A program made the position numbers and the translations under genes. The notes under the pieces are model-generated. The model was given only the letters and a program-made list of their open reading frames with translations, made no database searches and had not been told where the DNA came from. Below are positions 1-11,500 of a stretch of 64,000 nt of DNA, in pieces (position 1 is the first letter of the stretch; every line of letters starts with the position of its first letter). The stretch is from Vitrella brassicaformis. Its lineage: Eukaryota; Sar; Vitrellaceae. The DNA is taken from assembly GCA_001179505.1 (NCBI GenBank), contig CDMY01000086.1, forward strand, positions 131,520-195,519, written 5' to 3'.

Positions 1-222
1 CCTGTGAGCCGAGGAGGATGTGGGCGTGGAGGCACGAGCGTGGGCGTCAACCTCACTCAGGATGCCATTCAACGCCTGACGCAGGCACACACACCACACC
101 ACACCACACACATTCAGCACACACACGGACGCGCCCATCCCATCCCATCCTTGCTTCCTTGCTTCCGTGGGCGACTGGCTAGCGCGAGGGTAGGGAGTGT
201 GGCTGTGGTGGCTGTGGTGGCC

Positions 223-3200
223 TTACAATGACGTGATCGCAGATGTCTTGGTCTTGTGCTGCTTGTGCGGCCTGGGTGGCGGCTGCGTCCCAAGAAGTGG
301 CATTCCCCTTGTCACCACGCGAATCGCCAGCTGATGAATACCCCACACCCTTGGCGAAAAAAGATCCACCTGGGGAGGCACAGTGTCATAGTTAACACAA
401 GCAGACAGACAGAGATGGATGGATGGACGCACAAGTGACTTAAACGGTCGACCGTCTGTCTGTGTGTGAGTCTGTCTGTCTGTCTGTCTGTCATCCATGG
501 ATATCTATCTGAGAGCGGCCCGTTAGTGAGTGCCGTACCGTCGGTGTTCTTGGCCGATGACGAGGGTGGCTTGCGCACCACTGCAGGGACCTCGCCGCCT
601 TCGACAGACAACGGAAGCAAGCAAGGAACGAACCGTATGGGCCATCAAGCAACCGTATGGCACGGCATGGCCTGGCCTGGCTGCTTGTGTGTATGGTCCG
701 TCACTGTAGGGCGAATGAGTGAATGAGTTGCCTGCGTACCTTGGAGGGCCGAGAGTGCCTTTTTGACGCATGGCCCTGTGTCTTGAATCTTGGCCGACAG
801 CGTGAGGGTGTGGCTGGTGCTGGGTGCCAGGTCACACAGCAACGCTATCTGGGCCAGGTGACGCTCACTGATCGATCGATCAGTCAACCAAAGCACACAC
901 ATGCGATGCGTCCATCCATCCATCCAGCAATGAATACTCTTAAGACAAGGAAAGGCTTGCTGTGATGTGGTGGGCCAGCCCAGCCCACGTGCACGTGTGT
1001 ATGTGTATGAGTGCGTACATGGGGTGGTAGGCGGCATCCAAGTTGTCGTGCGCCGAGAAGTCTACCGCGGCATATGACTGGATGAACCGGAGGAAGAACT
1101 CTGACACACGCAGGCAGGCAGGCAGGCAATGCAGGCGATTCAAAGCAATGCGATGGATCGAGAGGTGTACGTGTGAATGTCTCTCACGCACGTACCGATG
1201 ATCTCAGAGGCTTGAACTGTCGGGTTCCAGCCCCTGACATGATGATAGACAGACAGACAGACAGGGGGCGGGGCGCAGGAAGGAAGGGAGGACTCCTGGT
1301 GCAGGTCGGTTGACCTGACCCATTCATGCATGTGTGCCATTGAGGGTAGGCAGGTACCTGAGGGTGATAAGGGGATGGCAGGTGAGCGAGTCGAACATGG
1401 ACACGTTGGGAGACACCCGAGGGTCGCTGACATACACACCCACACATCAATCATGCGTGCCATTGTCTGTGTGTGCGCTTCGGAGCGTCCGTGAGTGCGT
1501 ACATGAATCGCAGTCGTGGCCGGACGTATATCAGCTGAGGTGGATAGAAGGGGTGCAGGTCGTCCTGACACACGGCACGACACCACATCCCAGCACACAC
1601 GTCTGTGGCTGTCGTGCCGTGTTGTCTCAAGGGAGCGTGCGTGTGATGTGGGTGAGGTGACCTTGAAGTGGAGTTCGAATATGATAGCCCCGTCGAAGCC
1701 CTGGTCAGACAGGGTCTTCAGGTCTTGAGAGATAGTCGACTCCGCCGCGAAGGCCTCGCGAGGCAGGACCACACGCCAGTTGTACACACTGCACACACAC
1801 ACACACACACACAGACAGACAGACAGACAGATAAACGGAATCAATTGCAACCCAGGCTGACTCAGAGTCAAAGCCCACATTATTGATGCAGCCCCTCCGT
1901 ACCTGTCTTCGATTGCATCAGCGTTCCATCGGAGGCTCTGCTCCTGGATTCGGAGAAGCTCATTGGAAAGGATCTGAAAGGCCTCCTGGGAGGTAAAAAT
2001 CTGGCGCTTCGCAAACTGGTCGATATTGTGCTTCTGCAGGCAGCGGCCGCGCACACACATACACATACATAGGCGGGTCGGTGAAAGGCATGTGTAGCTG
2101 AGAGGTGCGTCAGTATCAGTCATGTCACGTGTGCGTCCGTCCCACCGACCGACCTGTTTCTTTGACATTCTGAATTCCTCGGCCTGTTTCCATTTGATCT
2201 TCTTGTGGTACTTCTGCTCCGTCTTGGCAACCTCCCCCTCTTCCTCCAAGTCGTAACCCTGCTGGTCGTCATACTCTACATGGCATGGATGGCACAGTCC
2301 GGTAGGTGAACACAAGCAGGTCAGACAGAACACTTGTGCGTGTACCCACCCCCTGCCTGTCCTGCGTTCTGTCCTGTCCTTCCCGCGCTTGCTTGGTTCC
2401 TTCCTTGGCTGCTTACCGTCGTCATAGGCAATATCTTCGTCGTCGTGCTGCTCGTCGGCGTCCCTCATCTCCTCGTCCACACAGGTACCGCCACGACCCG
2501 CTGGCTGAGGAGAAGAAGAAGGCAGGTTGCCATCGCCTTCAAGCAAGTCCTGTCGGACACAGAAAGAAACACACGTATGTACGGAGAATGCAACCGTACA
2601 TTACGTACGGCCAACCCATGACATGCAGCCAGGCAATGTGTGTCATGGATAGGTGGACAGTGCGTGTCTAGTTAGGTGAATCGATAAATCAGGAAGGAGA
2701 ATGCGTGGTGGCTACCTGGATGACAGTTCCGACGGCAGGAGGGAACCCCGCCGTCATCAGCTTGTCCGCCATGATTCGAAGGACGGCGCAAAGGCTGCAT
2801 GAGTCACTCTTACACGACACACACGCACACGCGCAAAGTGAAGAGGGACAAAGACGTGCATCGCGCGCAGGTCCAGAGTGAGAGCTTGCTGTTAGTCGTA
2901 CCTTTTGGAGTGTTTCATTGACTTGCTCGATGAATGCGTCGTTACCGTCGCTATCAGACATGACCCAGCACTCACCAGAAGGATAAATCTCTATGTCCCT
3001 GTTGGTCGGAAAGACAGAGGGCACACACATGAAAACGTCGACACTGCGTGTGTGTGAGCGTGAGTGTGTGCGTGCTTACCCCCAGTGCAGCGAGAAGCGC
3101 TGGTTGAATACGCGGACGCTGACTGAGTCGTCAACCACCTCGTCGCCCAATTTGAAGAGGCCCTTCTCAATGGCGTCATGATGCCGACTCGCGAGGGACG

Positions 3201-3240
3201 AATTCAGCGCCAGCAGCGCCTTCTTGAGCTTCGAGCTCAT
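223..3240 (-). CDS. UBE2Q-type ubiquitin-conjugating enzyme (E2)
   Basis: Probable E2 enzyme that passes ubiquitin to substrates through a thioester. The start ATG at 3240 opens MSSKLKK. An RWD-like N-terminal region follows, with WVMSDSDGNDAF near 2950, resembling WFVDSDDP of UBE2Q. Next come an acidic Asp/Glu linker (2410-2510) and a UBC fold: QEAFQILSNELLRI near 1950, then GAIIFELHFKV near 1670. The exon ending SLTCHPLITLR (about 1376-1430) joins GWNPTVQASEIIG (about 1200-1243). This gives Cys, seven residues, then Gly-Trp, the same spacing as the active-site segment of UBE2Q, so the catalytic cysteine appears present. The RWD-acidic-UBC order is typical of UBE2Q. The last exons (223-860) add a tail not recognised in the family, ending in a basic stretch. 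There are many GT-AG introns, several carrying CA/CAGA repeats. Exon edges are by eye; the family call rests on remembered motifs. Confidence 0.75.
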
Positions 3241-3605
3241 CTAGCTATGGACGGCGCGGAGAGCGCTGTCGACAACCAGTGGTGCACACCCACACAGGAA
3301 GATAATTACTCGATGTTCAGAGATCGCTTAAAAGCTGTCGTAGATCCAAGGCTCGCAGCTAAGCTCGCATAGATCTGCATTGCCCCTTTTGGAACCAACG
3401 AGGCGCTTCACATATGCATATGAACTCAGGTAGACACAATGTGCCGTCATTGCAATGATGCTGTCTGCGCTGTGCCTCTGCTTTGACCTTTGTCTGTCAG
3501 AGGTGTGATTGAACTCATACGTGCCGTGCAAGTTCAATCACCGTCGGAGAGGCAGACGTGTCCTGGCTCTCGTCCTCAGCCCCTGCCGTGGAGAAGAGTG
3601 AGGAA
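3241..3605. promoter_or_regulatory. Head-to-head spacer between UBE2Q-like and TPS-like genes
   Basis: Spacer between two divergent genes, so promoters of both probably lie here. No clear TATA element was seen. The + strand is open to about 3372 but overlaps the UBE2Q-like start in antisense. A short first exon of the TPS-like gene could be hidden in this stretch. Confidence 0.35.
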
Positions 3606-6600
3606 ATGCGCGCGTGGCTGCAGAGTGAGATCGATGAGTTCGTCAAGAGACGGCACCAGCATGGGACCTTCCAAACAGCGTTGCGGAAGAAGCAGCTGCA
3701 CCAGATTGAGAAGACCAGGCGGCTGCCGAAGGTGATTGTTGTGGTCCGGCGGCTGCCCTTTTACATCCAGTACGACGCAGAGACCCAGCAGTTCTCCCAC
3801 TTCACGGGTGACTTCCGCATCGACGTGTCCAAGTGCCTCCCCAAAGAGGCCATCATGCCGCTCTCGCAGTCGGACGAGGTCATCCCCACCAACGATGCAG
3901 TGGTGGACACGGCGGCCGGCGGGGCGGGGGGGAACCCATCGCAGCAAGACATGACACGCGATATTGCAGCCCCGCTTCCCCCCACCCCAGCGACGGCCGA
4001 GGCATGTCCACCGCCCCAGGCCCCTGCTGATGGAGGTGCCTCCAGCCGTGCGGGCACCCCCTTAGAGAAGGTCACGGTGGGAAGCCCGGGGATAGAGGTC
4101 GGTCACAGAAAGGGGCAAGCACGACACGCGGCAGACAATGAACATCTCTCCGTGTTCTCTCTTTGCTGATCATGCAGATAGCCGATCCAGAGCTGCGTGA
4201 TCGTCTGAAGCGCTACTTGAAGGGAGGGACGCACGGCAAGAAGGCAACCGACACGGGAGGGGGCGGAGGAGAGACCCAGGACAACTCACATTGGGACATC
4301 GAGGGTGAGACAGCGCACGTGTCTCACGGAGGAGAGGACTTACTTTCTTTGTGTCTGGATGGATGTTAGGGACTGCGGACCCCTCGCTCAACTGCGTTCC
4401 GTAAGCACGGGTTTCAGGCCCAGAGATGGGCAGCGCCACACACCCTGCTCTCCTGGCCCCCAGTTACCCCTTTGTTGATTCTGTGCAGTGTGTTTTTGGA
4501 CGACGAGACAATGGATGACGCCTACTGTCAGTCAATCCTGTCGCCGCTCTTCCACTACCGCACCCCCCCAATTGGGACAGGATACGAGGTGACTGTACTG
4601 GGCAATCAGGCTGTGGGGCGCTGAAGTGCAGCTCTGTGTGCTGTGTTTGACAGGTGGGGGTGGAGGAGTGGTCTGCCTACGCGCGGGTGAATTCTATATT
4701 CTGCGACATGGTTCGCAGCGTATACGAGGAGGGCGACATCATTCTCGTCTTTGACTACCACCTTATGCTGCTGCCCAAGCTGCTTAGAGAGGTAAGCAGA
4801 GACGTCTGGGCGCAGAAGTGACCTCGCCATGGACGCGTGTGCTTTCAGCACCTTCCCCACGCGCACATTGGTTTCTACCTCAGCACTGTATTCCCATCCT
4901 CAGAGATGTACAGGATACTGCCACAGCGTGAAGAGCTGTTGCGCGGTGTCTTAGCTGCGAACCTGGTCAGCCTCCTTTGTGGTTTAGCTCGCGGCTTCAC
5001 ATCGTGTTGATGTGACTCAGGTGGGTTTCCACAGCTTCCAGTACAAGCGGCACTTTCTCACTGCATGCACTCGGGTCTTGGGAGTGGAGTGCAAGGCAGA
5101 AGGCATCGAAGCTTGTCCGGAAGCGGGTGGATGCGGTGTGGACTGATGCAAACGACCCACGCTGACACTTCCTATCCGTGATGCAACACTTGTCTCCCTC
5201 TCTGTTAGGTTCCCGTGTTGTGACTGTCCCCCGAGGGATAAACCCTGACCCATGGCTGTCCGAGATGAACAAAGAAGCGACTCTCTTTCAGATACAGGAG
5301 CTCAGCAGCAAATTCCAAGGCAGGAAGGTCCTTTTGGGGATCGATACGCTCGACTACATCAAAGTAGGGATGGGGAGGACGGTTGGCATCCGTGTCTTCG
5401 TTTGTCTCTGCGCTTTGCGATTTGTGTCTCAGGGCATTCCTCACAAGATGATGGCCTTCTACAAGTTCCTTCACAACTATCCTGAGTGGGCCGCGAACTG
5501 CATCTATCTACAGGCACGAACGCCGGACGAATTGAGACAAGTGAGAATTTGATTTCTGCCGCAGATCACACTTCCGTTGGTAGGAGGTCGATGCGCCGTG
5601 GATCCGGCCAGAAGGCCTGCATCGATATTGGTCTCAGGAATCTGCTGGTGACGAGGAAATCACTATCGACAAAGCCGACAGGTAATAGTATACTGGGGTC
5701 GTGATAGCTCAGTGAATCCCTTGCTTGTCTATGGTCTCGCGGACAGACAAGAGATCCTCTACCAAGTGTACCAAGTTGCCGGCGCCATCAACGCGCAATT
5801 TGGGTCCTTTGATGCCGTCCCTGTCCACTTTCTCCATCAACGATTCACGTTCGCCTTGGCTGAATCCACTGACCACCTCTTCCTTTCTCTCGCACATTTT
5901 CTCCGTCAGATTCCAAGAACTTGTGCCTGTCTACGCCCTGGCTGACGTTGGCCTCATTACATCCCTCAGGGAATCTCTGAGCTTCACTGCCTACGAATTC
6001 ATCCTTTGCCAACAGTCAACAAATCGTGGAGTGCTGATACTCAGCGAATTCTCGGGTATAAACAATAGACAACAATCCAGAGAAACAGCCATCCTCTGTT
6101 CGTTCCAGGCTCTGCCCAGTCGCTGGGAGCGGCGGCAATATGCGTAAATCCATGGGACACAAACGGGTAGGGTGGGTGAGTTCTTTTTTTCTGCTTGGGT
6201 CAGTATCGTGAGGCGTTACTTCGCAGATTCGCTGCAGCCATTCATGACGCCGTCATCATGAACGACGAAGAGAAATCAAAACGGCACGAGTACGCCTATA
6301 ACTACGTCATGAAACACACAGCACACCGAGTAAGAAAAGACGTACGGACTGCTTTGGATTCGCTCTGCGTATTGTTGTTCAATATCCTCAGTGGGGCGAG
6401 CGCTTGCTTGATGAGTTTAAGGAGGCGATCAGCGAAATGGAGGTCGGTAATAGACCCACGTACGTAGACAGGCATCAATCAATTACGGCATAGATCAAAT
6501 ACCAATCGATCAGATGTCGAGTCTCCACATCCCTCCCCTTCTTTCCCGTAAGTTGGAAGTGGCAGGCGAATTTTCCGTCGAACTCCGAGTGCCAAATCTG

Positions 6601-8210
6601 TCCAGACGACGAGGTTTTGCGGGCTTTCTTTCATCCGGCCATCAAGCAGGTGACTCGGATTGAGTGATGCATGGCGTCAGGTCTGACTGGGTGTTATGCA
6701 GCGGATAATCGTGCTGGGTTTCAGAGGCACTTTATTCCCGAGTAAACTTGGCGGTGGCGACGTGTACGCTGCGGAGATTTTCGGCCATGTACGGTTGAGC
6801 GCGCTCAACCAACAGTCGCTTTCCGTAAGACAGCCTATCGTAGGCAGAACAGCCTGTGATGTTGCAGACAGCGTATGTCTGTATTCAGGTGCTGGCACAA
6901 GACCCACGGAACGTCATCATCATTGCCTCCTCTTCTTGCCGCTCGGTATGTGTAGACGAATGCAAGTGTCTCATCGAACGGACGTTTGTCTCTCTGTGTG
7001 TGCGTGTGTCTGCGTACAAAGATAATGGACAAAGCTCTCGGCACTCTGAAAGACAGGGTTTGGGTGAGTGCCTTTTCAACTGAAACACAAGGCATCTATT
7101 CCGTTGCATTTCATGATCTCCTCAACCCTTCAGATGATGGCAGAGAACGGTCATTGCGTCAAGTAAGCAGTGCCAGAAGTCAGTGCTTTTTGGTGACGTT
7201 TTTGCTGACTACTCAGGGCAATAGGCGATTCATGGAAGTGGGAAAAGGACGACTTAGATCTATCATGGAAGGAGGCGGTCAAAGACATACTCAAGTATTT
7301 TGTCCAGCGAACACCTGGTATATACACATCTACACATTTACAGATTTGGTTCGCTGACGAAACGAGGTGTTTGCCGCAAACTTGCAGGTTCTGTGACTTA
7401 TGAAACCGAGACTTCGGTTTCGTGGGTTTATCAGAATACACAGGTGAAAACAAACTACGAAGACTAGAACGTGACGGAACCATTGTGGGCTCGGCTTATG
7501 CAGAGGGACCACGGCGCGATCCAGGCCCGTGATTTGTTAATTCATCTTTGGGCTGGCCCTTTAGTGGCGTCGGGCGCTGATGTCGTGGTCGGCACGCAGA
7601 GCGTTGAAGTGAGACACGGCGAAGTGAGCAAAGCGTCGGCGCTAGGTGAATGAATACGTAATGTATCTTATACATATTGTGGAGTTCGTTATACTTTGAA
7701 TGGAATTGTTCAGACAAAATTCTGGCGACGATCATTCCAAGCGAATCGAGTGTCCTTCCGAGCGAAAGGGTATCATTAATTCACCAGCGAACGCACCTGT
7801 AAAGCCCCTGTGTGTTCACTTCCCTCAGCTTTTCCTGTGCATCGGAAATTTTCTTATGAGAGACGAAGACGTAGGTGCAAAGAATGCGAAAACAAAGTAC
7901 TAACGCAACACCTAAGTCTCCTGCGGCTCTTACAGGTCTTTACGACAATTCACAAGTATGCGTCTGGACTGGAAACACCTGCCAGTGAGGGACCAAAGTC
8001 GACCACCGCGAGTTCCCACTTTTGTGCCACGGTCGGCCGTAAGAACTCGCGTGCCCAATATCATGCGTTTGATGCACAAGTGAGAAGGAAACCTACATGA
8101 GTACATGTGACGTATGAAAACCGTACTTCTTTTTGCAGGATGTCGGCTTCCTACTCGCGAAGTTGTCTCATCGGCAGGCAGCAGCAGACAATAAGGGAGC
8201 TCGGCACTAG
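3606..8210 (+). CDS. Class II-like trehalose-6-phosphate synthase/phosphatase, probably catalytically dead
   Basis: Two-domain protein of the GT20 (TPS) plus HAD (TPP) family, in plants often regulatory. TPS domain: VFLDDETMDDAY near 4493, YHLMLLPKLLRE near 4757, FPSSEMYRILPQREELLRGVL near 4890, LDYIKGIPHKM near 5350 and 5435, YEFILCQQ near 5990, VLILSEFSG near 6035. TPP domain: RIIVLGFRGTLF near 6702, SWKWEKDDLDLSWK near 7235, IGNFLMRDED near 7842, CATVGRKNSRAQY near 8025; stop at 8208-8210. Key residues are missing: the glycine-rich UDP-glucose loop, the His of the HxPFP motif (here YLSTVFP), the Arg before LD (DTLD), DGMNL (here ESLSF), and both Asp of the HAD DxDGT motif (here GFRGT). The reading frame is kept through many introns, so it is probably an expressed pseudoenzyme rather than a pseudogene. 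The true start is unclear. The ATG at 3606 is the first in the coding frame after a stop near 3510, and an upstream exon is possible. Confidence 0.85.
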
Positions 8211-8535
8211 ATAGTGGTGACGCATATGTGCCGATGACAGTGTGTCCGTTGCCGAGGCGCTGTGGCCCCCCGCAGCAGCTGATATGGGGTGCCAGCAGCT
8301 GATATGGGGTGCGGCAAGGCAGTCGACGATGACGCTAGTATGGTCTATGTTATCGCACATCATTGAACTCCCTTAGTCGTAAGTCTGCAGGTGATATGAT
8401 GTACATTGTTTGTTGACATTGTCAATCCACAGTCTCATGCTGTACAGACATTACTAGTAACCGCATGCTACTGCACAAATGCATTGCTTTATTCTCTACA
8501 ATCATGGCAGCTTCACAAAACACAAGCCTCACTGG
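8211..8535. other. Convergent 3' spacer
   Basis: Short stretch between two genes that end towards each other. It holds a perfect tandem copy of about 20 bases (AGCAGCTGATATGGGGTGCC-like) around 8273-8312. Nothing else was recognised; no poly(A) signal could be assigned with confidence. Confidence 0.5.
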
Positions 8536-11500
8536 TCAACCGTCGGACACCTCCGTAGTACAAATCGTGAAACCGACTGGATTTGTCTTCCAACAGAACG
8601 GATGGCCTCCCAACCTGCCCAAAAGCACGAAGCCATTGCTCACAATTGTAGGCTTCTGTTGCTTGCATACCTCAACCAGCTCGGAATGGTCGAACACGAG
8701 GACGCGATCACAGTGCTGCGCAGAGAATCGAGCTTTAGCAATTGAGCCCGCATGGATGCGTGAGCAAGTTTCATACCTGAACAACGCTTCGCAAGCGATG
8801 CGTGATCATCACCACAGTCTTGTCCCTGCATCATCAGAACGCAGGCAGCAGCGACACATCGATGCCCGTGAGTAATAAGCCACCTCAAGTGACGATGCAG
8901 GGAATTGAAGATCATACTGTCTTGCCCGACGTCCACACAACTACCAGAGCAGAAGGTGCAAACGTGCTCACTGCAGTTTTCGACATGAAACGGCCTCTAA
9001 AGTTACCTGGAAGCTTCGTCGAGAAGGATGACACGACTGTCCTTCAATACTGCTCGACAGAAACAGAGAAGCTGTTTCTGGCCCAGCGAAAGCCTCTCAT
9101 CAGTCGATCTGGATGCTTCTTGACTCTTCTTTTTGAGATAGAATAGTTGCCGGCCTTGAGACTGCTGACTATCCCTGTCCCGACTGTCTGTGCTGAGTCT
9201 CCTCCGATTACGCTTAGCACAAACACTTGCACTCTTCGGCCGAAAGCTGTCCGTGATGATCGCGCCTGTCGCGGCGTCTGCGGTCTCCAACAGCAGGGGT
9301 TTCGAGTCGCTTCGGTCCCGTCGTCGCCTTGAACAGACGAAGGATACTGTCCTTCTGCGAGTCGGGGCGTACTCTTTTTCGTCATGACTGTTGTCGGAAG
9401 CTGCCGTTGTTGTTGTCGTCTGTTGACGAAAGGAAGGCTGGAGCGAGGGCACAGGCCCTGGAAGCTCTTCCTTCTTTCTCCTGTTGTAGCTCTTTCGTAG
9501 TTGCCTTGGTCGTTGACGAAATTCCAGGTATGAGATGTTCTCGTCGGTGCAAATAGTCTCGTCCAATCCCTGCCTCACATTACCGTAGATCAAGAGAAAC
9601 CGGACAGGCGCGATGCTTTTCTAGTTTTTCAGTACCTTTGCGAAGCAGCGAACAAGGTCTGCGATTCCGAAAGCATTGAGAACTTCCCAAATTTGCTCGT
9701 CCGTGCAGCGATTAGATGGGTCCAGATTGTGACGGACCGATCCGGAAAACAAGACGGGATTCTGCGGCACGATGGCAATCTGGGAGCGCAGTTCTTCAAG
9801 CCCGATGTTCGCACTGTCAATTCCGTCAATGAAAACCTGCCCGTCAAAATCCACCATCCTGGAAGGTACAACAAACAGACACCTTGAAAAAAGCACGCTT
9901 CATAGACAGCCTCATCCATCACTGACCGCAGCAGTGCCATACAGATGGACGTCTTTCCAGCGCCAGAGCGTCCAACAATCCCCACGGTTTCGCCTTGCTG
10001 GACAGTGAAGTTAATGCAACTCAGCGCGGGAGGACACGCAGGCCGATATCTGAGAGTGACATTTCTGAACTCGATTGCACCGGAGACCGCTTGCCAGGTC
10101 CTGATGCTGTTTGAGAGCTGTTGCTGCTGCATCCTGCATCGCGCATCATGAATATGAGAGCATCCGACCATATTCTTCTTCCTACTTGCGTTGATCGCGG
10201 CCCTTTTGACTCTTCGTTAGCTTGGTGGCTGCAAGCAAAGAGCAAGCAAAGAGGCGAAGAAAGGGAAATGACAAAAATTGAACCGCAATGCCCTTCGAAA
10301 GACAGCCAGGACCTAGAACATTGCTGCTCAAAGAACTCAGATTCGTCAGGCCGTTCTCCCTCTCCATCTGAATGCAGTCAAAGGTTCTCAGCACTCGTCA
10401 CCGCTGTCTGTCGCTCCAGTCGAAGCCTACCGTTGCGTATTCCCACAACCGCTCGATCGATACCATATGCCTCTCAACCCTGACATGCAATTACATGCAA
10501 TTAGACCTGTTAGCCTTCCGTACAATCACCTCTTCGCCTCACGTGGTAGCCATCCGTATAGTGTGGCTCATGAGAAAGACGATTCTGTTGGTTGCATAGA
10601 GCGCCAACGCCGTTCCAGCAGCCTGGCTCACCAGCGTGCTGCTTTCCAGGCGCATTCCGAAGCCGAAAAAAAGGGGGGCCAGAGAAAGGGAGATTATCGA
10701 AAAGGTCCACACCACCCCTGAGCACGATTCTCGTTGTCAAAGCGCTGAAACAGGGGTTTTTGGCCATCGTGCTGACCGATCAGCTCGAGACGCAGTGAGA
10801 ACCACCCCTCTAGGCAGTAGTTCGCGAATCCTATGCGCTGGTTCTCTTCTACGTGCTTCTTGTACTCGGCAAAGTACCTTTCCTCCGCTCTACACGAGAA
10901 TACTGCTTCTTTCACTTTACGATAATCGCGTCTTTATGTGTTTGAATCCCACCTGAATGCCCTGATGATGGTGATACCCGTGAGTAGGTCCGACAAAGTG
11001 CCATAAATCGGCGAACGACTGACGTTCTCAAGTCTCTTGATTTCCCTGCGTTCATTTTGATACAGAAGACAAAATCACACGTGATTTGTTTCAGTCCGTG
11101 GTTTGTACCTCATTCTGCCGCCATAAAGGAAAGCTATTTTCAGGTAGATCAGGCTGATGAATGGGAGCACGAAGATCAGCAGTGGAACAGCAGCAGCGAG
11201 AAGACAAACTGTCGACCACAATGATGCTGTAAGATGTGGAAACAGACAGCATGCATGGGAAGGACTGCATTTCGTCTTGCTACCTGCCGCGCCGATAGTG
11301 ATCTTGTCGGAGCATATCAGAGGGAAACGACAGACACACACATCAATCATCAAGAAAGAGACTCATACAGGCTGCTACCTGTAAAGTACTTGGCAGGAAC
11401 TCATCGACGGTGAAAATGTCTGACAGCGTATTATGTGTGACAAAAAAGCAAGCCTTCCGTTTCGGTTGTCAGTTGCCTACCGTCTGATAGACGATTCATC

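Noticed and set aside
1140-2546. Single minus-strand frame of about 470 codons in the UBE2Q-like gene
   Set aside because: It reads straight through several GT-AG introns containing CA/CAGA repeats, so it is not the protein; only parts of it are exons.
3178-3372. Plus-strand frame opposite the UBE2Q-like start
   Set aside because: Antisense to the first exon of a convincing gene. It might still hold an unseen first exon of the TPS-like gene, but cannot be supported.
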